A DNA stretch of 64,000 bases from Pedobacter sp. AJM (GTDB taxonomy: Bacteria; Bacteroidota; Bacteroidia; Sphingobacteriales; Sphingobacteriaceae): positions 124,001 through 188,000 of the forward strand of contig NZ_NHOT01000003.1 in the NCBI RefSeq assembly GCF_002197755.1, read 5' to 3'. Each line of letters begins with the position of its first letter. The first letter of the stretch is position 1. The notes under the pieces were generated by a model. That model did no database searches. It was not told the DNA's origin and was given only the letters and a program-made list of their open reading frames with translations. Below are positions 1 through 8,792 of this stretch, piece by piece. Made by a program: the position numbers and the translations under genes.

Positions 1-2
1 GG

Positions 3-71
3 GAAAAAGAAAGAATATCCTTATTGATTGAAAAATTTGAACGGATTAGCCAGCAGATAGCTACACCATAA
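3..71 (+). CDS. 3' end of an unidentified gene
   Basis: The frame starting at base 3 stays open to a TAA at 69-71 and reads as a short, charged, helical tail (it includes LLIEKFERISQQ). The gene would begin left of the window. Only 22 codons are visible, so neither the product nor coding status is certain. It points the same way as the next gene, about 35 bases downstream. Confidence 0.35.
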   Translation, partial: EKERISLLIEKFERISQQIATP

Positions 72-105
72 AATTTAGGCACGGTTTTTTCATAATAAAA
101 GCAGA

Positions 106-675
106 ATGAAAAAACTGATTATACCTATTCTTTTTTTGCTTGTGCTCCCCTTTAACTTTGGGTTTAAAACAGATTTTACTGAACCTGTTCAGATTAACTG
201 GGAAACGCATTTCAAGGGCCAAGCCGATATGAATTCTCCTTTTTTTGCATTAACTGCAATGACCTGGGAATACAGTTATGAATCTGTTGTTTACAGAAAC
301 CGCGTTACTATTAAGCTGAAAAACGAAGTCAGGATTGACAAAGATCGTTCTTGGGTAAAATGGGATAGAATCAGAAATCCGCAGGTCAATGCTGATTTGC
401 TTCACCATGAGCAGGGCCATGTAAACATTCAATATATTTTGCTTTCTGAAGCTGAAAGGGTTTTAAAGAACAGAACTTATTCTGTAAATAATTATAAGGC
501 ACAAATTTCACAATTGGCAAATGAAGTAAGTACTTACTTTGACACCATGCAGCGCAATTACGATGATGAAACCGAGCATGGTAGCAACCACAAAATGCAG
601 GCCCGCTGGGATCAGATTATTCAAGATAAAATGGAAGAATCAAGAGCGGCCACTTTAGCCGATGCAGGCAAATAA
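106..675 (+). CDS. DUF922-type secreted putative zinc protease
   Basis: The 189-residue protein starts with a hydrophobic signal peptide (MKKLIIPILFLLVLPF, cleavage around residue 20), so it is exported. A HEQGH motif near residue 102 fits the HExxH zinc-metalloprotease signature. Near the C-terminus there is a YDDETEHG...Q..W stretch typical of DUF922 proteins, a family annotated as predicted Zn-dependent proteases. Substrate and role are unknown. The ATG at 106 gives a good signal peptide. The last 21 bases overlap, tail to tail, the minus-strand kinase gene. Confidence 0.75.
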   Translation: MKKLIIPILFLLVLPFNFGFKTDFTEPVQINWETHFKGQADMNSPFFALTAMTWEYSYESVVYRNRVTIKLKNEVRIDKDRSWVKWDRIRNPQVNADLLHHEQGHVNIQYILLSEAERVLKNRTYSVNNYKAQISQLANEVSTYFDTMQRNYDDETEHGSNHKMQARWDQIIQDKMEESRAATLADAGK

Positions 676-1038
676 TTTTGGTAAAAAAATAATCAATCCG
701 ACCGCAACGGCCACAAAAGCTGCAACCAATACGCCTGCAGCAGCCAAATCTTTTACAGTTTTAATTTTAGGATGATATTCGGGAGAAACGACATCTGCCA
801 GCTTTTCTATTGCTGAATTAATGATTTCAGCAATGATAACCATAGCGATAACCAGCAGAACAGCAATCCATTCATAAGCAGATAGCCTTAAACAGAAAGA
901 TAATGCAATGGCCACAATGGCTGCAAATAAATGAATCCTGCCATTGTGCTCGTTTATAAAGAATAATTTCAATCCATTGAACGCATATTTAAAACTTTTA
1001 GCCCGATCAATAATGGAGAATTTCTGATTTTCGTTCAT
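655..1038 (-). CDS. dgkA: Diacylglycerol kinase family protein (DgkA-like)
   Basis: A 127-residue integral membrane protein with three predicted membrane segments, the size usual for the DgkA/undecaprenol kinase family. The family signature is visible: E-I-I-N-S-A-I-E-K in the second helix and an acidic/KD-L-A-A-A-G stretch before the third. These enzymes phosphorylate diacylglycerol or undecaprenol to recycle lipid intermediates at the inner membrane; the substrate cannot be told from sequence alone. It is convergent with the DUF922 gene and overlaps its 3' end by 21 bases, so no separate terminator fits between them. Confidence 0.8.
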   Translation of the reverse strand: MNENQKFSIIDRAKSFKYAFNGLKLFFINEHNGRIHLFAAIVAIALSFCLRLSAYEWIAVLLVIAMVIIAEIINSAIEKLADVVSPEYHPKIKTVKDLAAAGVLVAAFVAVAVGLIIFLPKLFACIG

Positions 1039-1165
1039 TTCATATTTATCGATTAGCTCGGAGAAGTCCAGGAATAATTTTTATTGTATTTTCAATTACC
1101 TTATTCCATCACCCATCAGTGCAGGATGGCTCTTTCAGCCAATAAAGTTATCATATTTTCTGGTA

Positions 1166-1765
1166 CTATTTTTTCACTTCATTCGCAGAGAAGCTATTGC
1201 CACTCAATTTATATTGATAGGTTTTCGTCGCAATTTTCGTTGAATCCGCTGCATCTTTAACAGGAAATGACCTGAATAGATCTCCATTCTTTATGAAAAA
1301 CTTATCATTCCCGGAATATCCCTTTTTCTGGTTTGAAGTCAGCGATGGGAAACTGATTTTATTAAAACCACCACCAGCATACTCAAACACATTTAAATCC
1401 AGCATATTCTTTTTCCGCTGCAGTTGCACATAAATCTCCGGGCTGCCATCATTATCAAGATCCATATTCCAGGCATCGTTTAAAATGCCATTTCTTTCAA
1501 CAGATTGAGATTTGTAATTATTTCGAACTGAATCCGACATTAGAATCTGGTAGCCACCAACTGAATCTATGCCTTTACCCCAGCTTAATACTTCGAAATT
1601 CAAACCTGGCTTTACTTCGATGTCTTTATAGAATCTGAAAGGACTTTTTTCCACTTTTACAGGCTCAATTTTAGCAGTAACGGACTGTTCATCCGTACAG
1701 GCAAAACAAAACAGCATCCCTGCAGTGAGCAAGAGATGCTGTAACGTATATCGATATGGTTTCAT
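1166..1765 (-). CDS. Hypothetical lipoprotein with a DxDxDG motif
   Basis: A 199-residue protein with a lipoprotein signal peptide (hydrophobic core followed by FCFAC, lipidated Cys near residue 23), so probably anchored in the outer or inner membrane. Around residue 92 there is a DLDNDGSPEIYVQ stretch resembling the calcium-binding loops of FG-GAP/VCBS-type repeats. No family could be named. It lies 63 bases upstream of the end of the hexosaminidase gene in the same direction, but its own start faces a 127-base gap on the other side, so it may be transcribed alone. Confidence 0.6.
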   Translation of the reverse strand: MKPYRYTLQHLLLTAGMLFCFACTDEQSVTAKIEPVKVEKSPFRFYKDIEVKPGLNFEVLSWGKGIDSVGGYQILMSDSVRNNYKSQSVERNGILNDAWNMDLDNDGSPEIYVQLQRKKNMLDLNVFEYAGGGFNKISFPSLTSNQKKGYSGNDKFFIKNGDLFRSFPVKDAADSTKIATKTYQYKLSGNSFSANEVKK

Positions 1766-1828
1766 TTTATCAGGTTATATTTAACCCTTCCAAAATAATA
1801 AATTTAGCATTTTATTACAAGCTATATT

Positions 1829-3739
1829 TTATTTCTTCGCTTCTGTCTTTATTTCAGGCGCGCCATTATTTAAAAGTGTTTCCGTGGTGACACTTCTTTT
1901 TCCACTTGGTGCAATCACGATGGTTTTCAATACTCTTTTCTCTCCTTTTGGTACCACTACTTTAAATGGAACGCTATACAAAAATGCATTTTCTGATGGC
2001 CGCGATGAATCCAAAGAGTAATAAATTTTACCACCCTGAACAGGCACTTTCAGATCGATCATAAAATCGTCGCCATTTAAGGCTTTGTCACGCTGACCAA
2101 TTGGTGTAGGCACCCAGAAGTTAACACCCATTTTATCCAGGCGGGCCAGGTGAACGGGCAAACGGTCTTCAGAGAAGTTTTTTAAATCTTTACGCTCAAC
2201 CGGGCTCCATGCAATTTCAGCAAGCGCCATCAAACGTGGGAAAGCGTGATTTTCTATTTTATTAGTGGTTTTGATGTATTCGGTCCACATATTTGCCTGA
2301 ACACCTTTTATGTATTTTTTTTGATCAGCAGTCAGCACTTTTGGAACAGGATCATAAGCGTAAATTTTTTGGTAAGGTGCCAAACCACCGATGGTTACAG
2401 GTTCATCAGGCGATTCGGATTGCTGATGATCGATATATAATCCCATAGAACCCGGCGTCATAATTACATCGTGGTTTTGTTGTGCAGCTGCAATTCCACC
2501 AGCCTCGCCTCTCCAGCTCATTACCGTTGCATTTGGCGCGAGGCCACCTTCCAGAATTTCATCCCATCCAATAATGGATCGACCTTTTTCATTCACATGT
2601 TTCTCAATAGTCTGAATGAAATAACTCTGCAGTTCATGCTCATCCTTTAAGCCCTTCTCTTTCATTAAGGCCTTGCAAAATGGAGATTCTTTCCAATAGG
2701 TTTTGGGTGCTTCATCGCCGCCGATGTGAATGTATTTAGATGGAAAAATGGCAATTACTTCGTCCAGAACGTCATTCAGCATTTTAAATGTATTTTCTGA
2801 TGGCACAAAAATATCGTCAAAAACGCCCCAGGTTTGCTGTACCTGTTTGCCTTTTCTTGATCCGGCCCAGGCAGTTTTATCACTTACAAAAGTATCACGG
2901 TCTGGAAAACAGCTTAAAGCAGGGTAAGCGGCAATTGCTGCTGATGCATGTCCGGGCAATTCAATTTCAGGAATAATGGTGATATAACGTTCAGCTGCAT
3001 ACTTCACAAGTTCCTTTGCTTCATCCTGCGTATAAAAACCTTTTACTTCTGTAAGATAATTTCCCGTTCCGGGATAACGACCAATAATAGATCCATTTCT
3101 TACTGAACCCACGGATGTTAATTTTGGATATTTTTTAATCTCTATCCTCCAGCCCTGGTCATCCGTTAAATGCCAGTGGAAAGTATTGATTTTATAATAA
3201 GCAAGCTGATCAATATATTTTTTGATGAAAGAAATCGGAAAGAAATGACGACAAACGTCCAGCATCGTTCCACGATAGCTAAAACGTGGATAATCATTAA
3301 TGGTAACTGCCGGAATCGTAATTTTATCACCGGTTTTTTCAGGCATCATTTGCATCACAGATTGAACAGCATAAAATAAACCTGCACCTCTGCCTGTGAT
3401 AACAATCTGATTAGAATTAACTTTAATGGTGTATCCTTCATTTGGTAACTGATCTGCTCCAACAGAAGTTAACAGAATACTTTTTTGATTGGGCTGAATA
3501 ATTTTACTTTCTCTTAAAGCAAAACCTGCTTTGTTAACAATAAAGGCATTTAATAAATCATTCATCCTGGGGCCATCAATGCTCTGGTTGACCAATACTG
3601 TTGTTTTGTCCAGGATGAAATTTCCATTGGCCCTGGTAATGGACACCGGTGCCGGAATGATGCCCAGGTTTGGATCACTTTGTGCAAATACACTTATGCT
3701 CATTAATACACCAATAAAAACGTGTAATGCTTTGTTCAT
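1829..3739 (-). CDS. Beta-N-acetylhexosaminidase, GH20
   Basis: A 636-residue secreted glycosidase with a signal peptide (MNKALHVFIGVLMSISVFAQ). Residues about 20-155 form the GH20b domain. The catalytic GH20 barrel follows, with the hallmark HIGGDE (residues about 337-342) carrying the Asp-Glu pair for substrate-assisted catalysis. A C-terminal segment of about 100 residues resembles the chitobiase C-terminal domain (KIYYSLDSSRPS). Such enzymes release terminal GlcNAc or GalNAc from glycans or peptidoglycan fragments, here probably in the periplasm or outside the cell. It is a single gene with no glycan-uptake partners beside it. Confidence 0.92.
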   Translation of the reverse strand: MNKALHVFIGVLMSISVFAQSDPNLGIIPAPVSITRANGNFILDKTTVLVNQSIDGPRMNDLLNAFIVNKAGFALRESKIIQPNQKSILLTSVGADQLPNEGYTIKVNSNQIVITGRGAGLFYAVQSVMQMMPEKTGDKITIPAVTINDYPRFSYRGTMLDVCRHFFPISFIKKYIDQLAYYKINTFHWHLTDDQGWRIEIKKYPKLTSVGSVRNGSIIGRYPGTGNYLTEVKGFYTQDEAKELVKYAAERYITIIPEIELPGHASAAIAAYPALSCFPDRDTFVSDKTAWAGSRKGKQVQQTWGVFDDIFVPSENTFKMLNDVLDEVIAIFPSKYIHIGGDEAPKTYWKESPFCKALMKEKGLKDEHELQSYFIQTIEKHVNEKGRSIIGWDEILEGGLAPNATVMSWRGEAGGIAAAQQNHDVIMTPGSMGLYIDHQQSESPDEPVTIGGLAPYQKIYAYDPVPKVLTADQKKYIKGVQANMWTEYIKTTNKIENHAFPRLMALAEIAWSPVERKDLKNFSEDRLPVHLARLDKMGVNFWVPTPIGQRDKALNGDDFMIDLKVPVQGGKIYYSLDSSRPSENAFLYSVPFKVVVPKGEKRVLKTIVIAPSGKRSVTTETLLNNGAPEIKTEAKK

Positions 3740-3824
3740 ATTCAGGTTTAATTTTAAGGTTTATATTAAATTTATCTAATATAGAAATTACCTAAAGAAT
3801 CTCCATCACACTTTTTTGTTACGC

Positions 3825-3856
3825 AAAAAAAAAGAGAAACCTGAAAGGGCTTCTCT
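3825..3856 (-). terminator. Terminator of trxB
   Basis: On the minus strand a 9-bp stem (arms 3833-3841 and 3848-3856, one G-T pair) is followed by an unbroken run of nine T. It lies 23 bases beyond the trxB stop codon. Confidence 0.75.
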
Positions 3857-3878
3857 GCATAAATATTGCTAAATAATT

Positions 3879-4835
3879 TTAGGCTTCAACAGGGTGTTCC
3901 TTAGCGGCCAGGTATCTTTCTGCATCCAAAGCAGCCATACAACCAGATCCTGCAGCAGTAACGGCTTGCCTGTAATACATATCCTGCACATCTCCACAAG
4001 CAAAAACCCCTTCAATATTAGTCAAAGTTGAACCTGGCTTGGTTAACAAATAACCGGTTTCATCCATATCCAGCTGACCTTGAAAAATATCAGTATTTGG
4101 TTTATGACCTATAGCTACGAAGAAACCTTCTACAGCAATTTCTGAAACTTCATTAGATTGGTTATTAACCACCTTAACTGCGGTCACATTTTTACCGTTA
4201 CCCAGAATTTCCTGTGTTTCGGTATTATAATGTACTATAATATTTGGTGTGGCCAATACACGGGCTACCATGGCTTTTGAGGCCCTGAATTCATCCCGGC
4301 GAACCAATAAGTGAACCGTTTTACAAAGTTTAGCCAGATAGGTGGCTTCTTCTGCAGCAGTATCACCGGCACCAACAATGGCTACGTCCTGCCCCTTAAA
4401 AAAGAAACCATCACAAACTGCGCAAGCGGATACGCCAAAGCCATTATACTGTTGTTCGCTTGGTAGGCCCAGCCATTTTGCTGTGGCACCTGTTGCGATA
4501 ATAACAGTATCAGCCGTCATGGTTTTAATTTCATCAACCACTACCTTGTGCGGCGTTGAAGAAAAATCTACAGAACTGATAAAACCGAAACGGATATCTG
4601 TACCAAAACGTTCTGCTTGTTTACGGAAATCTTCCATCATTTCCGGCCCCATGATGCCTTGTGGGTATCCAGGGAAATTTTCTACATCTGTAGTTTGGGT
4701 TAACTGACCACCAGCTTGCATGCCAGTGTACATTATAGGCTTTAAATCAGCTCTGGCGGCGTATATTGCTGCTGTATATCCTGCAGGACCAGAACCAATG
4801 ATTAAACACTGAACGTGCTCGTTTTCTTGTGACAT
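3879..4835 (-). CDS. trxB: Thioredoxin reductase
   Basis: A 318-residue FAD/NADPH oxidoreductase, full length for low-Mr thioredoxin reductases. The N-terminal GSGPAGYTAAIYAAR is the FAD-binding Rossmann motif. The redox pair is in ACAVCDG (Cys at about 137 and 140). GAGDTAAEEA is the NADPH-binding motif, and the C-terminal GVFACGDVQD contacts FAD. It transfers electrons from NADPH to thioredoxin in the cytoplasm. It is monocistronic by layout, with its own terminator and a -7 box about 63 bases upstream. Confidence 0.96.
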   Translation of the reverse strand: MSQENEHVQCLIIGSGPAGYTAAIYAARADLKPIMYTGMQAGGQLTQTTDVENFPGYPQGIMGPEMMEDFRKQAERFGTDIRFGFISSVDFSSTPHKVVVDEIKTMTADTVIIATGATAKWLGLPSEQQYNGFGVSACAVCDGFFFKGQDVAIVGAGDTAAEEATYLAKLCKTVHLLVRRDEFRASKAMVARVLATPNIIVHYNTETQEILGNGKNVTAVKVVNNQSNEVSEIAVEGFFVAIGHKPNTDIFQGQLDMDETGYLLTKPGSTLTNIEGVFACGDVQDMYYRQAVTAAGSGCMAALDAERYLAAKEHPVEA

Positions 4836-4897
4836 TATAGTGTGTTTTTGAAATTCTTAAACTGAGGAACAAATTTAATGCTTTAAACATTTGTTAA

Positions 4898-4905
4898 CAA
4901 ATATA
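4898..4905 (-). promoter_or_regulatory. -7 box upstream of trxB
   Basis: The minus strand reads TATATTTG, a perfect match to the Bacteroidota -7 consensus TAnnTTTG. It would give a 5' leader of roughly 55 bases before trxB. No convincing -33 element was seen. Confidence 0.5.
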
Positions 4906-4992
4906 CATTGTCAACATAGTTTACTTATTAACATTGCAATAATCAGGTAGATTAAATCAAAGACAAACCATTACACTAAACCTGTTTAATTT

Positions 4993-5382
4993 TTATTTTA
5001 TTTTAGTGACATAACTTGCCGCTCCGGAAACTCTTGAAATGGCCTTACCATTTTTATTTGGGCTTGACGTATAGGTAACACCAGAATCAGCTCCCTGTAC
5101 ATGGATTACTTTGACGCCCTGCGCTTTAACCTTTATACCTGCCCCGGTTACCTTAATGCTATTACAGTTTCCGGTAATTACCACATTAATGCTACTGCCC
5201 ACGATATTGATATTTTCCTTTCCTGTAGCTTCTATATTCTTGTTAAGACTACTACCTGTAACGTTGATGGTTTCGCCTGTCTCCTGTGTTCCTGTGCTTA
5301 CTTTTTGGGCTTTGGTCAACAGCGGCGTGGTGAATAAAAGGGCAAGAGCTAAGCCTACAATCGTTTTTTTAAAGTTTTTCAT
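4993..5382 (-). CDS. DUF3060-type secreted protein
   Basis: A 129-residue exported protein with signal peptide (GLALALLFTTPLLTKAQ). The mature part is a repetitive beta-rich chain with alternating V/I/T/G residues (INVTGSS, NIVGSSINVVITGN, IKVTGAGIKV) as in DUF3060 proteins, which are thought to form small beta-solenoids or beta-sandwiches. No catalytic residues are evident and its function is unknown. It is followed on the same strand by the carboxylase gene, 55 bases away at that gene's end, so it is probably a separate transcript. Confidence 0.65.
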   Translation of the reverse strand: MKNFKKTIVGLALALLFTTPLLTKAQKVSTGTQETGETINVTGSSLNKNIEATGKENINIVGSSINVVITGNCNSIKVTGAGIKVKAQGVKVIHVQGADSGVTYTSSPNKNGKAISRVSGAASYVTKIK

Positions 5383-5437
5383 ATTTAGTCATTTTAGCTT
5401 TCCCAATCAACAAAGATTATACCACTGATGCTCTAGC

Positions 5438-7066
5438 TCAAGTTTGTATAACCCCAACAGTAAATTTCCTGGTAATTGGTGATTGATTCGCCGCTTCAAT
5501 CCCCATGGAAATTACCTTCCTGGTTTCCAGTGGATCGATAATTCCATCAACCCAAAGTCTGGCAGCAGCATAATAAGGCGTAGTCTGGCTATCGTATTTA
5601 TCTGTAATTTCTTTCAGCAATTCAGTTTCTTTTTCTGGTGTGATTACCTCACCTTTTGCCTTTAAAGATGCCTGTTGTATCTGCAACAGCGTTTTTGCCG
5701 CCTGTGAACCACCCATCACTGCAATTTTAGCAGTTGGCCAGGCATAGATTAGTCGTGGATCGTAAGCTTTTCCACACATGGCATAATTACCAGCACCGTA
5801 AGAATTGCCAATCACAATGGTAAATTTAGGTACGACGGAATTGGCTACTGCATTCACCATTTTAGCACCATCTTTAATAATGCCACCATGTTCTGAGCGA
5901 CTTCCTACCATAAATCCAGTAACATCCTGTAAAAATACTAGCGGAATCTTTTTTTGATTGCAGTTCATAATAAATCGGGTCGCTTTATCTGCACTATCAG
6001 AATAAATCACACCGCCAAATTGCATCTCTCCTTTTTTAGATTTCACTACCTTCCGTTGGTTAGCAACGATTCCGACAGCCCATCCATCAATGCGAGCTAA
6101 ACCACAAACAATGCTTTGCCCGTATCCTTTTTTATATTCTTCAAATTCCGAATGATCAACCAAGCGGTTGATGATGTCCATTATTTCGTATTGCTTATCC
6201 CGGTTTTCCGGAATAATTCCATAAAGTTCTGCTTCATTTTCTTTAGGTTTTGCAGGCTGAATGCGATCGAAACCCGCATTTTGTGGTGCGCCTAACATAC
6301 TCATGATGTTCCTGATGCTATCCAAACAAGCCTGGTCATTTGGATGCTTATAATCGGTAACACCGGAAATTTCGCAATGTGTGGTGGCTCCACCTAAGGT
6401 TTCATTATCAACGTCCTCTCCTATTGCTGATTTTACCAGATAAGAACCGGCTAAAAACACCGAACCTGTTTGATCAACAATCATGGCTTCATCACTCATG
6501 ATGGGAAGGTAGGCCCCTCCAGCTACACAAGCCCCCATAATGGCCGAAATTTGTACAATTCCATCTGCAGACATCATCGCATTGTTGCGAAACATCCTTC
6601 CAAAGTGTTCTTTATCCGGAAAAATCTCATCCTGCATGGGCAAATAAACGCCAGCACTATCCACTAAATAGATTACTGGAAGTCGATTTTCCATCGCGAT
6701 TTCCTGCGCCCGAAGATTTTTCTTGGCGGTTAATGGGAACCAGGCACCAGCTTTTACGGTTGCATCATTGGCCACAATCATGCATTGTCTACCTTTCACA
6801 TAACCAATTCCACAAACTACACCAGCAGATGGACAGCCACCTTGTTCTGCATACATGCCGTCGGCAGTAAAGGCACCAACTTCCAGAAATTCTGAATCTT
6901 TATCAATGAGATAGGCAATTCGTTCACGAGCCAATAACTTCCCTTTCTCTTTTTGTTTGGCAGCATTTTTTTCACCGCCACCCTGATAGATTTTTTTGAG
7001 TCTGGTTTTCAGTTCGTAAACCAACTGTTTGTTTACATCTTCGTTCTTGTTGAATTCGATATCCAT
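5438..7066 (-). CDS. Acyl-CoA carboxylase carboxyltransferase (beta) subunit
   Basis: A 542-residue biotin-dependent carboxyltransferase. The ANDATVKAG stretch, LVDSAGVYLPMQDEIFPD, and GSCxAGG-like GACVAGGAYLPIMSDE follow methylcrotonyl-CoA carboxylase beta chains more closely than propionyl-CoA carboxylase. The C-terminal half has GSRSEHGGIIKDGAKM and GNSYGAGNYAMCG, the acyl-CoA binding oxyanion-hole region. It carboxylates an acyl-CoA, most likely 3-methylcrotonyl-CoA in leucine breakdown. The biotin carboxylase/carrier alpha subunit is not next to it, which is unusual for this enzyme. Confidence 0.85.
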   Translation of the reverse strand: MDIEFNKNEDVNKQLVYELKTRLKKIYQGGGEKNAAKQKEKGKLLARERIAYLIDKDSEFLEVGAFTADGMYAEQGGCPSAGVVCGIGYVKGRQCMIVANDATVKAGAWFPLTAKKNLRAQEIAMENRLPVIYLVDSAGVYLPMQDEIFPDKEHFGRMFRNNAMMSADGIVQISAIMGACVAGGAYLPIMSDEAMIVDQTGSVFLAGSYLVKSAIGEDVDNETLGGATTHCEISGVTDYKHPNDQACLDSIRNIMSMLGAPQNAGFDRIQPAKPKENEAELYGIIPENRDKQYEIMDIINRLVDHSEFEEYKKGYGQSIVCGLARIDGWAVGIVANQRKVVKSKKGEMQFGGVIYSDSADKATRFIMNCNQKKIPLVFLQDVTGFMVGSRSEHGGIIKDGAKMVNAVANSVVPKFTIVIGNSYGAGNYAMCGKAYDPRLIYAWPTAKIAVMGGSQAAKTLLQIQQASLKAKGEVITPEKETELLKEITDKYDSQTTPYYAAARLWVDGIIDPLETRKVISMGIEAANQSPITRKFTVGVIQT

Positions 7067-7129
7067 GGAGGCAATTTAAATCTTATTTTGGAATTAAACA
7101 TAGCGACCAAATTGGTTTCTGGTCTATAC

Positions 7130-7395
7130 CCGATTTTAATCGCTAAGAAAGCAGAGAGGAAGATACAAGGAACACCAAGTTGGTGTTAACACAGCGCATT
7201 AGATTCTTGCATCTACTTTATGTGATCTATAAATCTCAGCCTTCTTTGTGGTAAAACCTAATGTCTTAATTGCGATTAGAAATAAAAATAACCACTGATG
7301 AAACAGCGAAAAAAGCTCCAAGTAAACACAGAGATAAAGGTTAGAATCTCTGTGCTCTTCGGTAAACTCGGTGGTTAAAAATTTACACACCCACC
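7130..7395. repeat. Interspersed intergenic repeat-like sequence
   Basis: The gap between the carboxylase and the MaoC gene has no credible gene. The minus strand carries a 63-codon frame (7199-7390) translating to phrases such as TTEFTEEHRDSN. I recognise this kind of phrase as the by-product of a widely scattered non-coding repeat in Bacteroidota, not as a protein family. It looks like a mosaic of short phrases, e.g. CCACTGATGAAACAG and TCTCTGTGCTCTTCGG. Copy number cannot be judged from one window. Confidence 0.4.
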
Positions 7396-7442
7396 TTAGC
7401 GAAAAACGATCTGAATTTTAGATTTTAAATCAACTTACTATT

Positions 7443-7907
7443 CTATTCCGCAATAAAGTGATACAAGAAAACCACTTCACCTGTAAAAGCAGGTTTTTTC
7501 TGACCTTCAATTTCCATTTCAATCGCCATGTGTACCTTTGTTACTCCTCTTAAGTTGACAATAGAAGCCAGTTTAGCTTTAAGCCTGATTTTTGCATTTA
7601 CGAGTACAGGTTGTGCAAATCTTAAACTTTCGATACCATAATTGATCTCCATTTTCAGATTCTGAATATCTACAATCTCTTTCCATAAATATGGAATAAG
7701 TGAAAGTGTCAGGTAGCCATGAGCAATAGTAGAGCCGAAAGGCCCCTCATTTTTGGCTTTATCTTCATCGGTATGAATCCATTGAAAATCAAGCGTGGCG
7801 TCTGCAAACTTGTTGATCTGTTCCTGAGTGATCGTATGCCACGAAGAAACACCAAGTTCTTTACCCAAATGTTGTTCAAATTCTGCGTGAGATGTAATAA
7901 TTTGCAT
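7443..7907 (-). CDS. MaoC-family (R)-specific enoyl-CoA hydratase-like protein
   Basis: A 154-residue hot-dog fold protein. The hydratase-2 motif is present around residues 37-63: D-A-T-L-D-F-Q-W-I-H-T-D, then GPFGSTIAHGYLTLSL, containing the catalytic Asp and His. Members hydrate trans-2-enoyl-CoA to (R)-3-hydroxyacyl-CoA, or serve in related acyl-thioester chemistry. It is a complete single-domain form. The LOG gene lies upstream on the same strand with a 65-base gap, so the two may be co-transcribed, though no functional link is known. Confidence 0.88.
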   Translation of the reverse strand: MQIITSHAEFEQHLGKELGVSSWHTITQEQINKFADATLDFQWIHTDEDKAKNEGPFGSTIAHGYLTLSLIPYLWKEIVDIQNLKMEINYGIESLRFAQPVLVNAKIRLKAKLASIVNLRGVTKVHMAIEMEIEGQKKPAFTGEVVFLYHFIAE

Positions 7908-7972
7908 TTTTATGAATTATTTTATTACTAAATTTTAATTGATAACATTTTAAACCTTAAAATAAAACCATC

Positions 7973-8566
7973 TTATATGAGGTCTTTTTCTTTAAACCAA
8001 ACTTCATCCGGAACAGCCGAAAAATGATCCATTTTTTCAATTAATACGGTGGCATCCGATTCATTGAAAACCAAATCACGATTTGCAGGTTTTAAAAATT
8101 TACGTTGGACCATTATTTCCATCTGAGCAAACAGTGGATCATAAAATCCATTGACATTCAATACCCCGATAGGTTTATTGTGTAAGCCTAACTGCAGCCA
8201 GGTAAGTACTTCAAAAAATTCTTCGAGGGTACCAAAACCGCCAGGTAAAATCATAAAACCATCACTTAAGTCGGCCATTTTCTGCTTCCGCTGATGCATG
8301 TTTTCAGTCAGGATCATTTCGGTAACGCCTTTATGTCCTACTTCTTTATCCATCAGAAACTGAGGAATTACCCCTGTAACCAGCCCACCTAAATCCAATA
8401 CATCATTGGCTAAAAGCCCCATCACACCTACACTTCCTCCGCCATAAACGAGTCTGATTTCTTCTTTAACTAATATCTCTGCTAACTGTTTAATGGCATT
8501 ACGTAACTGTGCATCACCATTAAAGTTTGAACCACAGTATACGCAAACTGCTTTAAGCTTATTCAT
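7973..8566 (-). CDS. LOG family phosphoribohydrolase
   Basis: A 197-residue Rossmann-like protein of the LOG (LONELY GUY) family, annotated as cytokinin riboside 5'-monophosphate phosphoribohydrolase; in bacteria it probably acts on nucleoside monophosphates. The diagnostic PGGFGTLEE motif is at about residues 106-114, and KMADLSDGFM precedes it. The N-terminal VYCGSN.. and YGGGSVGVMG complete the nucleotide pocket. The length is usual. Its in vivo role is not clear. Confidence 0.9.
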   Translation of the reverse strand: MNKLKAVCVYCGSNFNGDAQLRNAIKQLAEILVKEEIRLVYGGGSVGVMGLLANDVLDLGGLVTGVIPQFLMDKEVGHKGVTEMILTENMHQRKQKMADLSDGFMILPGGFGTLEEFFEVLTWLQLGLHNKPIGVLNVNGFYDPLFAQMEIMVQRKFLKPANRDLVFNESDATVLIEKMDHFSAVPDEVWFKEKDLI

Positions 8567-8747
8567 TTGATTCTAAAAATTTACCGAAGTTAATATTTTC
8601 CGGGCGCTCTGTAAATTTTTATTCTGCAAAAAACTGTTGCAGGTATATTTAAGCCTACGCATGTCAATTGTAGCAACAGTAATTATAGAAAATTTAGTTT
8701 TATCTTATAAATTTAATTAGCACATACCTGAAGTGAAATCAATAAAA

Positions 8748-8770
8748 AAGCGCCAAAAAATTGGCGCTTC
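8748..8770 (-). terminator. Terminator of the TonB receptor gene
   Basis: A perfect stem (AAGCGCCAA paired with TTGGCGCTT, four-base loop) followed on the minus strand by a run of T, 23 bases past the receptor stop codon. Confidence 0.85.
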
Positions 8771-8792
8771 TAGCAAGTGCAAAAAGAGAAAA

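Noticed and set aside
7199-7390. 63-residue minus-strand ORF
   Set aside because: The translation looks like the chance product of a scattered repeat, not a protein family; no start context.
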